Assembly (NCBI RefSeq): GCF_002355415.1
Contig: NZ_AP014936.1
Span: 372,001-436,000, forward strand
DNA from: Sulfurifustis variabilis
GTDB lineage: Bacteria > Pseudomonadota > Gammaproteobacteria > Acidiferrobacterales > Sulfurifustaceae
Reading direction: 5' to 3'
DNA length: 64,000 bases
Each line of letters opens with the position of its first letter. Positions within the stretch are counted from its first letter, which is position 1. A model generated the notes under the pieces. It made no database searches. It was not told the DNA's origin and saw only the letters and a program-made list of their open reading frames with translations. Of the stretch, positions 1 through 7,331 are shown in pieces. A program made the translations under genes and the position numbers.

Positions 1-80
1 TAACAATCCCCCCAGGGTTTGGGCGCTCGGCGGCGGGCCAGAACCGCTTCGCGCACGGTGTTGCGATGAGTGGTGGTCAT
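1..80 (-). CDS. Start of an unidentified protein, cut by the window edge
   Basis: An ATG at 78-80 on the minus strand opens 26 codons that run off the left edge without a stop. The predicted start is MTTTHRNTVREAVLARRRAP. It lies 37 bp downstream of the 70-residue protein and points the same way as pfp, so it could be the next gene of that operon. No clear ribosome binding site precedes it and too little is visible to name a family. Confidence 0.3.
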   Translation of the reverse strand, partial: MTTTHRNTVREAVLARRRAPKPWGDC

Positions 81-117
81 CGATCTACGAAATCATGGCT
101 GCTCGGGGCCGCCTTTT

Positions 118-330
118 CTATTTCTTGACCGCGAGCCCGCCCTCGAGGCGGGTCCCCGGCGCGAAGCCGAAGATCCGCTCGAGGCCGAGCTTGCGTATCA
201 GTTGGTCCACCGCCGCCTGGCCGTGCTCGCGAGTCACTTCAGCGAGAATCAGCTTGGCCGAGTTGGCGTTGTAGAACCCTCCGAAGTCCGCCTGCACCTT
301 GAGCAGCTCCCGGGCCTTCTCGAGGGTCAT
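118..330 (-). CDS. Small conserved-looking protein downstream of pfp (70 aa)
   Basis: The predicted 70-residue protein begins MTLEKARELLKVQADFGGFY and ends in a basic Lys-Lys. It has no signal peptide, membrane segment or cysteine motif and should be soluble and mostly helical. The ATG at 328-330 is only 11 bp after the pfp stop, so the two genes are almost certainly co-transcribed. A longer frame exists upstream but overlaps pfp and has shadow composition, so I start at this ATG. I do not recognise a named family. Its tight coupling to the PPi-dependent phosphofructokinase suggests, by inference only, a role linked to that enzyme. Confidence 0.7.
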   Translation of the reverse strand: MTLEKARELLKVQADFGGFYNANSAKLILAEVTREHGQAAVDQLIRKLGLERIFGFAPGTRLEGGLAVKK

Positions 331-341
331 GGTTCCCTTCG

Positions 342-1607
342 TTACACCTTGAACTCGGTCTTGAGCTTCTTCTTGACCGGGACGTTCTTCAGCCGCACGT
401 ACTGCGGCAGGCCGTCCTTGTACGGCGGGTAGTCCTCGCCCTTGATGAGCGGCTCGAGGTACTGGCGGCACTTCGCGGTGATGCCGAACCCGTCCGGGGT
501 GATGAAGTCCTTCGGCATCATCTTCTCGACGTTCGCGACCTTCGCGAGCGGCGCCATGGCGATCTTCCACTTGTAGGGCTTGCTCGAGACGCGCTGGATC
601 GCCGGCATGACGGCGTTGTTGCCCTTCACCGCGAACTCGACCCCAGCCTTGCCGACGGCGTAGGCCTGATCGACGTCGGCCTTGGACGCGATGTGGCGCG
701 CGGCGCGCTGCAGGTAGTCCGCGACGCCCCAGTGGTACTTGAGGTTCAGGCCTTCCTTGATCATGTTCGCGACCACCGGCGCCACGCCGCCGAGCTGCGC
801 GTGACCGAAGGCGTCGCGCAGACCCTGGTCCGACAGGAACTTCCCGTCCGGGCCTTTCACGCCTTCGGACACGACGACCGAGCAGTAGCCGTGCTTCTTC
901 ACGAGCTCGTCGACCCGCGCCAGGAACTTCTCCTTGTCGAAGGTGACCTCGGGAAAGAGGATGACGATCGGGATCTCGGTGTCCTTGGTCGAGGCGAGAC
1001 CGCCCGCGGCCGCGATCCAGCCGGCGTGGCGCCCCATCACCTCGAGCACGAACACCTTGGTCGAGGTCTTCGCCATCGAGGCGACGTCGAAGCTCGCCTC
1101 GCGCGTCGAGACGGCGATGTACTTCGCGACGCTGCCGAAGCCCGGGCAGTTGTCGGTGATCGGCAAATCGTTGTCGACGGTCTTCGGCACGTGCACCGCG
1201 ACGATGGGGTAGCCCATCTTCTCCGAGAGCTGCGACACCTTGAGGCAGGTGTCGGCCGAGTCGCCGCCGCCGTTATAGAAGAAGTAACCGATGTCGTGGG
1301 CCTTGAAGACCTCGATGAGTCGCTCGTACTGCGCGCGGTGCTCCTCGATGCTCTTCAGCTTGTAGCGGCAGGAGCCGAAGGCGCCGGACGGGGTGTGCTT
1401 GAGCGCGGCGATGGCGGAGGCCGATTCCCGGCTCGTGTCGATGAGGTCTTCGGTCAGCGCGCCGATGATGCCGTTGCGGCCGGCGTAGACCTTGCCGATC
1501 TTGTTCTTGTACTTGCGTGCCGTCTCGATCACGCCGCACGCGGAGGCGTTGATCACGGCGGTCACGCCGCCCGACTGGGCGTAAAAGGCGTTTTTCGTTT
1601 TGGGCAT
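342..1607 (-). CDS. pfp: Pyrophosphate-dependent 6-phosphofructokinase
   Basis: The 421-residue cytosolic enzyme phosphorylates fructose 6-phosphate with pyrophosphate, reversibly, at the main control point of glycolysis. Visible motifs are the phosphate-binding GGGDS (residues 113-117), PKTVDND (141-147) and MGRHAG (191-196). The lysine of PKTVDND is the family mark of PPi use; ATP-dependent enzymes have glycine there. The start at the ATG of MPKTKNAFYAQSGG, behind AAGGAT, gives normal family length, while the frame upstream is non-coding. It is the middle of three leftward genes (1646-2023 before it, 118-330 after it). A reversible PPi enzyme fits an autotroph or methylotroph that runs the step in both directions. 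Confidence 0.95.
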   Translation of the reverse strand: MPKTKNAFYAQSGGVTAVINASACGVIETARKYKNKIGKVYAGRNGIIGALTEDLIDTSRESASAIAALKHTPSGAFGSCRYKLKSIEEHRAQYERLIEVFKAHDIGYFFYNGGGDSADTCLKVSQLSEKMGYPIVAVHVPKTVDNDLPITDNCPGFGSVAKYIAVSTREASFDVASMAKTSTKVFVLEVMGRHAGWIAAAGGLASTKDTEIPIVILFPEVTFDKEKFLARVDELVKKHGYCSVVVSEGVKGPDGKFLSDQGLRDAFGHAQLGGVAPVVANMIKEGLNLKYHWGVADYLQRAARHIASKADVDQAYAVGKAGVEFAVKGNNAVMPAIQRVSSKPYKWKIAMAPLAKVANVEKMMPKDFITPDGFGITAKCRQYLEPLIKGEDYPPYKDGLPQYVRLKNVPVKKKLKTEFKV

Positions 1608-1645
1608 GGCGATCCTTGAAGAAAGGTTTCTTGGTGTGAAGCGAA

Positions 1646-2023
1646 TCAGTGCAGGTCTTTGCCCGTGCTGCCCGAGGCGATACCGGCCATGTCGCGCATG
1701 TGGTCCGTCTGGACCTGCAGGACCGTGGTGACGCACTCGCCGAGGTCGGGGTAGCTGTCATGCCCGGTGCCGAACTGCTGGTCGGGCTGGTAGAAGAAGA
1801 GGGGGCGGTAACGGCGCTCGCCCAGCTTCAGGATGACGAAGCTCACGCCGCGCTCGGACCAGTACAGGGCGGGGCACCAGGCGAGGTCGACGTCGGCGGG
1901 CTCGACGCACACCTCGACATCCGCCTGCTGGATCTCGATCTCCTTGCCATAGCGCCGGGCCAGGCGCTCCTGAACCGTGGACAGCTCGGTGGGGTCGAAA
2001 TCGGGTATCTTGTGCTCGCTCAT
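1646..2023 (-). CDS. Uncharacterised protein upstream of pfp (125 aa)
   Basis: This 125-residue soluble protein begins MSEHKIPDFDPTELSTVQER. It has no signal peptide or membrane helix. Three cysteines are scattered and form no metal motif, and the centre is rich in aromatic residues. It ends 38 bp before pfp on the same strand and probably opens that operon. A TAATCT box (2087-2092, minus strand) about 64 bp upstream could be its -10 element, but the -35 is weak. I do not recognise the family; no function is proposed beyond co-expression with pfp. Confidence 0.7.
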   Translation of the reverse strand: MSEHKIPDFDPTELSTVQERLARRYGKEIEIQQADVEVCVEPADVDLAWCPALYWSERGVSFVILKLGERRYRPLFFYQPDQQFGTGHDSYPDLGECVTTVLQVQTDHMRDMAGIASGSTGKDLH

Positions 2024-2166
2024 CGCGGGGCGAGATGCGTCTCGGTGGGCGTCCGCACGGCAGGGGTAGCCCGTTTGCAGCGCGCTAGATTAACCCAATA
2101 CCCAAAGCGCGGTCACGGAAAGATTAAATCGGGGAATAGGGGAGGTTTATGGAATCCCAAGAACCA

Positions 2167-2195
2167 TTGACGAGGCAAAGTCCAGACGGTACGTT
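2167..2195 (+). promoter_or_regulatory. Candidate sigma-70 promoter of adk
   Basis: TTGACG at 2167-2172 and TACGTT at 2190-2195 are separated by 17 bp, close to the sigma-70 consensus. They would start transcription about 65 bp before adk. A second A/T box, TATAAA at 2218-2223, is nearer the gene but lacks a good -35. Assigned by eye. Confidence 0.45.
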
Positions 2196-2266
2196 ACCGA
2201 AACCCTATTCCCAAGGGTATAAATGTTCCTCCCACCGCGGCCTGACCAGGGAAAAGCGAGAAAAAT

Positions 2267-3190
2267 ATGAGAATCGTGCTTCTGGGTGCGCCGGGTTCCG
2301 GCAAGGGAACCCAGGCCAAGTTACTGGTTGAAAAGTATAAAATCCCGCAAATCTCCACCGGCGACCTTCTGCGGGCGGCGGTCTCCGCCGGGACGGAACT
2401 CGGCAAGAAGGCCAAGGCCGCCATGGATGCCGGGCAGCTGGTTACCGACGACATCGTCCTCGGCATCATCCAGGAGCGGCTGTCGAAGCCGGACGCGAAG
2501 AGCGGCTTCATTCTGGACGGGTTCCCCCGCAACATCCCGCAGGCCCAGGCCCTCGACGCCATGCTCGCGCGCCTCGGCCAGCCGCTGCAGCTCGCCCTGC
2601 TCGTGGACGTCGACAGCGAGGTGCTGATGAAGCGGCTGACGGGCCGCCGGACCTGCAGCCAGTGCGGGGCGATCTACAACGTGTATTTCTCGCCGTCGAA
2701 GTCCTCCGGCAAATGCGACAAGTGCGGCGGCTCCCTGATGCAGCGCTCGGACGACAACGAGGAGACCGTACGCAACCGGCTGCGCGTGTACGAAGAGCAG
2801 ACCGCCCCGCTGGTTTCCTATTACAAGGCGCAGGGCAAGCTGCGCACCGTCCGCGGTGTCGGTTCGATCAACGATATCTTCAAGAACATCACGGACATCA
2901 TCGAGGCCCAGATACGTCCGCTCGCCGCAGTGATGGCGCAGGGCGCGGCCATGGGCGCGAAGGGCCGCGCCGCCCCGGCCAAGGCACCGGCGAAGCCGGC
3001 GGCCAAACCGGCCCCGAAGCCGGCCGCCAAGGCGTCTGCCTCCAAGGCCGCGGCTCCCAAGAAAGCGGCGAAGAAGGCACCGAAGAAGGCGGCGGCCAAG
3101 GCGGTGAAGAAGAAAGCCCCGAAGAAGGCGGCGAAGAAGGCGCCGAAGGCGAAGAGCAAGGCCAGGGCCAAGCCGAAGAAAACCAAGTAG
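2267..3190 (+). CDS. adk: Adenylate kinase with a lysine/alanine-rich C-terminal tail
   Basis: Adenylate kinase interconverts ATP plus AMP and two ADP in the cytosol. The P-loop GAPGSGKGT is at residues 7-15, DGFPR at 84-88, and the LID domain carries a four-cysteine zinc site (C130, C133, C150, C153). The catalytic part ends near residue 220, the usual length of a long-form bacterial Adk. About 80 further residues follow, built almost only of Lys, Ala and Pro in PAKKA/KKAPKKA-type repeats like AlgP or histone H1 tails. The reading frame is continuous and a terminator follows the stop directly, so the tail is part of the gene. A tail this basic should bind nucleic acid or polyanions such as polyphosphate; that role is inference. 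Confidence 0.95.
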   Translation: MRIVLLGAPGSGKGTQAKLLVEKYKIPQISTGDLLRAAVSAGTELGKKAKAAMDAGQLVTDDIVLGIIQERLSKPDAKSGFILDGFPRNIPQAQALDAMLARLGQPLQLALLVDVDSEVLMKRLTGRRTCSQCGAIYNVYFSPSKSSGKCDKCGGSLMQRSDDNEETVRNRLRVYEEQTAPLVSYYKAQGKLRTVRGVGSINDIFKNITDIIEAQIRPLAAVMAQGAAMGAKGRAAPAKAPAKPAAKPAPKPAAKASASKAAAPKKAAKKAPKKAAAKAVKKKAPKKAAKKAPKAKSKARAKPKKTK

Positions 3191-3195
3191 GATAG

Positions 3196-4279
<1,084 letters not shown>

Positions 4280-4281
<2 letters not shown>

Positions 4282-4346
4282 ATGCTGACGAGGTGCGCGC
4301 GAAGCGCGCGTCGCCAATTCAACATTCAGCATTGAGCATTCGACAT
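4280..4346 (+). repeat. Composite intergenic repeat: hairpin plus four tandem heptamers
   Basis: Directly after the hemB stop, AATGCTGA (4281-4288) is complementary to TCAGCATT (4326-4333). Between them lies a perfect hairpin, GCGCGC (4295-4300), loop GAA, GCGCGC (4304-4309). The right end is four tandem 7-bp units, TCAACAT, TCAGCAT, TGAGCAT and TCGACAT (4319-4346). The block ends 5 bp before rlmJ. It resembles a REP/MITE-type extragenic repeat; copy number cannot be judged from one window. Confidence 0.6.
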
Positions 4347-4351
4347 CTTCC

Positions 4352-5191
4352 TTGAACTACCGCCACGCCTTTCACGCCGGCAACTTCGCCGACGTGTTCA
4401 AGCATCTCGTCCTCGTCGCGCTGCTCGAAGCGCTCAAGCGCAAGGAGAAGGGTTTCGCGTACTTCGAGACGCACGCGGGCGCCGGCCGCTACGACCTGCG
4501 CGATCCGGCCGTGCAGAAGACGGCGGAGTACCGCGACGGCATCGGGCGACTCTGGCGGGCCGCCTCCGCCGATCCGCTGACGACCGCGTATCTCGCCGCC
4601 GTGCGCGGGGTGAACCGGGGGCCGGCCCTCCGGGTCTACCCGGGGTCGCCGCGTATTGCCCGCGCGCTCGTGCGTCCCCAGGACCGTCTCGGGCTCGCGG
4701 AGCGTGAACCGGGCGAGTGCGCGCGGCTCGCGCGCGAGTTCGCGCGCGACCGCCAGGTGCGCGTCGAGTGCGGCGACGGGTATGCGCGGCTCGATGCCTG
4801 GCTTCCGCCTCCGGAAGCCCGTGGCCTGGTGCTTCTCGATCCCCCGTACGAATCCGCCGGCGAGTGGCGAACGGTCGGCGAGGCCGTTGTCGCCGCCCAT
4901 CGGCGCTGGTCCACCGGCGTTTACGCCCTGTGGTACCCGCTCAAGGCGGGCGCGCCGGTAGCAAGGCTGAAGCAGGCGCTCGAAGCGAGCGGCGTGCGCC
5001 GGATCCTGGTGGCCGAGCTCGAAGTGTGGCCGAACGATACGCCCTTTCGGCTGAACGGATGCGGCATGGCGATGATCAACCCGCCGTGGCGGGTCGACGA
5101 GGAGCTCGAGCGCGCGCTCCCGCCGCTCTCCGGTCAATTGCGCCAGGGTCCGCGGGCGACGGCGCGGGTGGAGTGGCTGGTCCCGGAGTAG
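4352..5191 (+). CDS. rlmJ: 23S rRNA (adenine-2030-N6)-methyltransferase
   Basis: RlmJ methylates A2030 of 23S rRNA using S-adenosylmethionine. The N-terminus MNYRHAFHAGNFADVFKH is the family signature, and the DPPYE motif near residue 170 is the catalytic DPPY type of N6-adenine methylases. At 279 residues the length agrees with E. coli RlmJ (280). The start is a TTG at 4352-4354; no ATG or GTG gives the conserved N-terminus, and no Shine-Dalgarno sequence is visible between the heptamer repeat and the start, so translation may be weak. The next gene, yggX, converges on it. Confidence 0.92.
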   Translation: MNYRHAFHAGNFADVFKHLVLVALLEALKRKEKGFAYFETHAGAGRYDLRDPAVQKTAEYRDGIGRLWRAASADPLTTAYLAAVRGVNRGPALRVYPGSPRIARALVRPQDRLGLAEREPGECARLAREFARDRQVRVECGDGYARLDAWLPPPEARGLVLLDPPYESAGEWRTVGEAVVAAHRRWSTGVYALWYPLKAGAPVARLKQALEASGVRRILVAELEVWPNDTPFRLNGCGMAMINPPWRVDEELERALPPLSGQLRQGPRATARVEWLVPE

Positions 5192-5201
5192 GGCGAATCG
5201 C

Positions 5202-5486
5202 CTATTTCTTCTGGCCCGGTGGGCGGAAACCTTCCGGCAGCTGCCCCAGTTCCCCTTCGCCGAACAGAAAGCCCACCATGTGGCGCTCGATGACCTCGAT
5301 CGAGCCGGGATCGGCCGTGCTCAGCCGGTTCTCGTTGATGATCGTCGCAAGCCGCTCGAGCCACTTGCGCCAGCCCTCGCGCGAAACCTGCTCGTAGATC
5401 CGCTGGCCGAGCAGGCCCGGATGCGGGGGCCGGTCGAGGCCTTCGGCCTCGCGCTTCAACACCTGGCAGTAAACCGTGCGCGGCAT
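5202..5486 (-). CDS. yggX: Probable Fe(2+)-trafficking protein / oxidative damage protection protein
   Basis: The 94-residue protein has the YggX pattern: N-terminal MPRTVYCQVLKREAEGLDRP with the single conserved cysteine, then GWRKWLERLATIINENRL and HMVGFLFGE. YggX is a small cytosolic protein that protects Fe-S enzymes from oxidative damage and is thought to handle labile iron. Its stop lies 10 bp from that of rlmJ (convergent) and its start is 94 bp from the divergent A-type Fe-S carrier gene, a sensible iron-related pairing. Confidence 0.93.
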   Translation of the reverse strand: MPRTVYCQVLKREAEGLDRPPHPGLLGQRIYEQVSREGWRKWLERLATIINENRLSTADPGSIEVIERHMVGFLFGEGELGQLPEGFRPPGQKK

Positions 5487-5580
5487 GGCATAAATTCCCG
5501 GTAGAACACGGCGGGTGGAAAAATCAGGGGCGGATCAGTAGGGTAAGGATTATCCGCGTGCGAATTTGGGGGAGCAAGCC

Positions 5581-5958
5581 ATGAGCGCCACCGCCGAGCA
5601 ACTGGAGTACATACGCAGCCTCTCGCAGGACGATCTGCGCCTGACGCCCGCCGCCGAGGCGAAATTCGCCGAGCTGCTCGCCGACGCCGACCCGGAGCTC
5701 AGCGTGATCCGGTTGTTCGTCACGGGAGGAGGCTGTGGCGGCATGAGCTACGGGATGACCTACGGCGAGGGCACGACCGCGTACGACACCGTGCGCGAGG
5801 GCCCCGGTTATCGCCTGGCGGTGGATGCGGTCGCGCTGAGCTTCCTGCGCGGCGCGCAGATCGACTTCGCGAACGACAACTTCGTGTTCCAGGACGTCTT
5901 CCAGAGCGTCGGCGGCAGCGGCCTGTGCGGCGGTTGCGCCGGCGGCCGCGGCTTCTAG
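5581..5958 (+). CDS. A-type iron-sulfur cluster carrier (HesB/IscA/ErpA family), unusual cysteine spacing
   Basis: The 125-residue protein has the Fe-S biogenesis fold of IscA/ErpA: LTPAAEAKFAELL, then IRLFVTGGGCGGMSYGM with the first conserved cysteine. IscA and ErpA end in a C-x-C motif (CGCG). Here the C-terminus is GSGLCGGCAGGRGF, that is C-x2-C. The start is ATG 5581, behind GGGGGAG; an upstream TTG is less likely. The next gene begins 10 bp after the stop, so the two are probably co-transcribed. It may deliver clusters to apo-proteins, but the altered spacing leaves the target open. Confidence 0.85.
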   Translation: MSATAEQLEYIRSLSQDDLRLTPAAEAKFAELLADADPELSVIRLFVTGGGCGGMSYGMTYGEGTTAYDTVREGPGYRLAVDAVALSFLRGAQIDFANDNFVFQDVFQSVGGSGLCGGCAGGRGF

Positions 5959-5968
5959 CAGGCGGGTC

Positions 5969-7243
5969 GTGACGCCCGCACCCACGCGCGGCGAACGACC
6001 GCGCGTGCTCGTGATCGCCCCGCACGCGAGCTACCGCACGGCTCCCTTCATCGCCGCCGCGCACGGACTCGAAGCGGAGGTGCTCGTCGCCTCCGAAGGC
6101 CGGCACTCGGTCGTGAGCAGCTACGCCGACGGCCTGCACCTCGACCTCGGCGACCCGGACCGGGCTCTCGAGCGCATCCTCGTCGAGTCCGCGCGCCGTC
6201 CCTTCGCCGGCGTCGTCGGGACCGACGACGCGACGACCGAGCTCGCCGCGCGCGCGGCAGGCGCCCTGGGCCTTCCGCACAACCCGCCGGAAGCGGTGAG
6301 ACGCGCGCGCCGCAAGGATCTCGCGCGCGCCCGGCTGGCGGAGGCGGGCGTGCCGGTTCCCCGCCACTGGCGCATCGATCTCGCGGCGCCGCTCGCTGTC
6401 CAGGCCGACGCCGTCCGCTACCCGTGCGTGCTGAAGCCGATCGCGATGAGCGCGAGCCGCGGCGTGATCCGCGTCGACGATCCCGCGCAGTTTCTCGCCG
6501 CCTGCGCGCGTATCGCGCGCATCGTGCGCGACGAGCCGGAGCCGGACGCGCGCCGCTATCTGCTCGCCGAGACCTTCATCCCGGGTTTCGAGGTCGCGGT
6601 CGAGGGCATGCTGCGGGCGGGGCGCCTGGAAATCCTCGCGGTCTTCGACAAGCCGGACCCCCTCGACGGGCCGTATTTCGAGGAAACGTACTACGTGACA
6701 CCGTCGCGACTGGCGCTTGAGCAGCGGGACGAGTTGCACGCGCGCGTCGCGCAGGCGTGCGCCGCCTACGGCCTCCGGGAGGGGCCGATCCATGCCGAGT
6801 GCCGGATCAACGCCCAGGGCGTCTGGATTCTCGAGACGGCCGCGCGGACGATCGGCGGACTGTGCGCCCGCCTGATGCGCGTGGGAACCGGCTACGGGCT
6901 CGAGGAGATCGTGCTGGCGCACGCGATGGGCCGCACCATCGCGCGTCGAGCCGAAGACGGGGCCGCGGGCGTCCTCATGATTCCGATCCCGAGGGCCGGG
7001 GTCCTGCGCAGGGTGGAGGGCCTGACCGCCGCGGGCCGGGTGCGCCATATCGAGGAGGTCGTCATCGCCGTGCGGGAGGGCTACGAGCTGGTGCCGCTGC
7101 CCGAGGGCGCGAGTTACCTCGGCTTCGTCTACGCGCGCGCGCCGACCCCCGCGCTCGTCGAGGCCGCCCTGCGCGAGGCCCACGCCTGTCTGCGCGTCGT
7201 CGTCGCACCCCTCTTTCGCCCGGTGTTGGCCGGCACCGGCTGA
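5969..7243 (+). CDS. ATP-grasp carboxylate-amine/thiol ligase
   Basis: The 424-residue cytosolic protein has the ATP-grasp order: a pre-ATP-grasp domain (residues about 10-110) starting RVLVIAPHASYRTAPF, an ATP-binding region with YPCVLKPIAMSASRGV (about 150-166) and IPGFEVAVEGML, and the Mg2+-binding GPIHAECRIN and ILETAARTIGG near 275-300. The C-terminal 110 residues resemble the extra domain of carboxylase-like and amino-acid ligases. Such enzymes join a carboxylate to an amine through an acyl phosphate. The start is GTG 5969, coupled to the Fe-S carrier gene 10 bp upstream. The substrate cannot be deduced. Confidence 0.8.
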   Translation: MTPAPTRGERPRVLVIAPHASYRTAPFIAAAHGLEAEVLVASEGRHSVVSSYADGLHLDLGDPDRALERILVESARRPFAGVVGTDDATTELAARAAGALGLPHNPPEAVRRARRKDLARARLAEAGVPVPRHWRIDLAAPLAVQADAVRYPCVLKPIAMSASRGVIRVDDPAQFLAACARIARIVRDEPEPDARRYLLAETFIPGFEVAVEGMLRAGRLEILAVFDKPDPLDGPYFEETYYVTPSRLALEQRDELHARVAQACAAYGLREGPIHAECRINAQGVWILETAARTIGGLCARLMRVGTGYGLEEIVLAHAMGRTIARRAEDGAAGVLMIPIPRAGVLRRVEGLTAAGRVRHIEEVVIAVREGYELVPLPEGASYLGFVYARAPTPALVEAALREAHACLRVVVAPLFRPVLAGTG

Positions 7244-7331
7244 GCGGCGCATGCCGGCCGGTTAAAAGGCACCCGAGCGGCATGGATATTGCAAAAAATC
7301 CACACGCATCCCGATCCGGCACCCTGGCCCG

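Noticed and set aside
2821-3186. Minus-strand frame rich in Ala, Phe and Leu opposite the adk tail, which looks like a membrane protein.
   Set aside because: It is the antisense of the lysine/alanine repeat; the plus-strand frame continues the Adk domain and is followed by a terminator.
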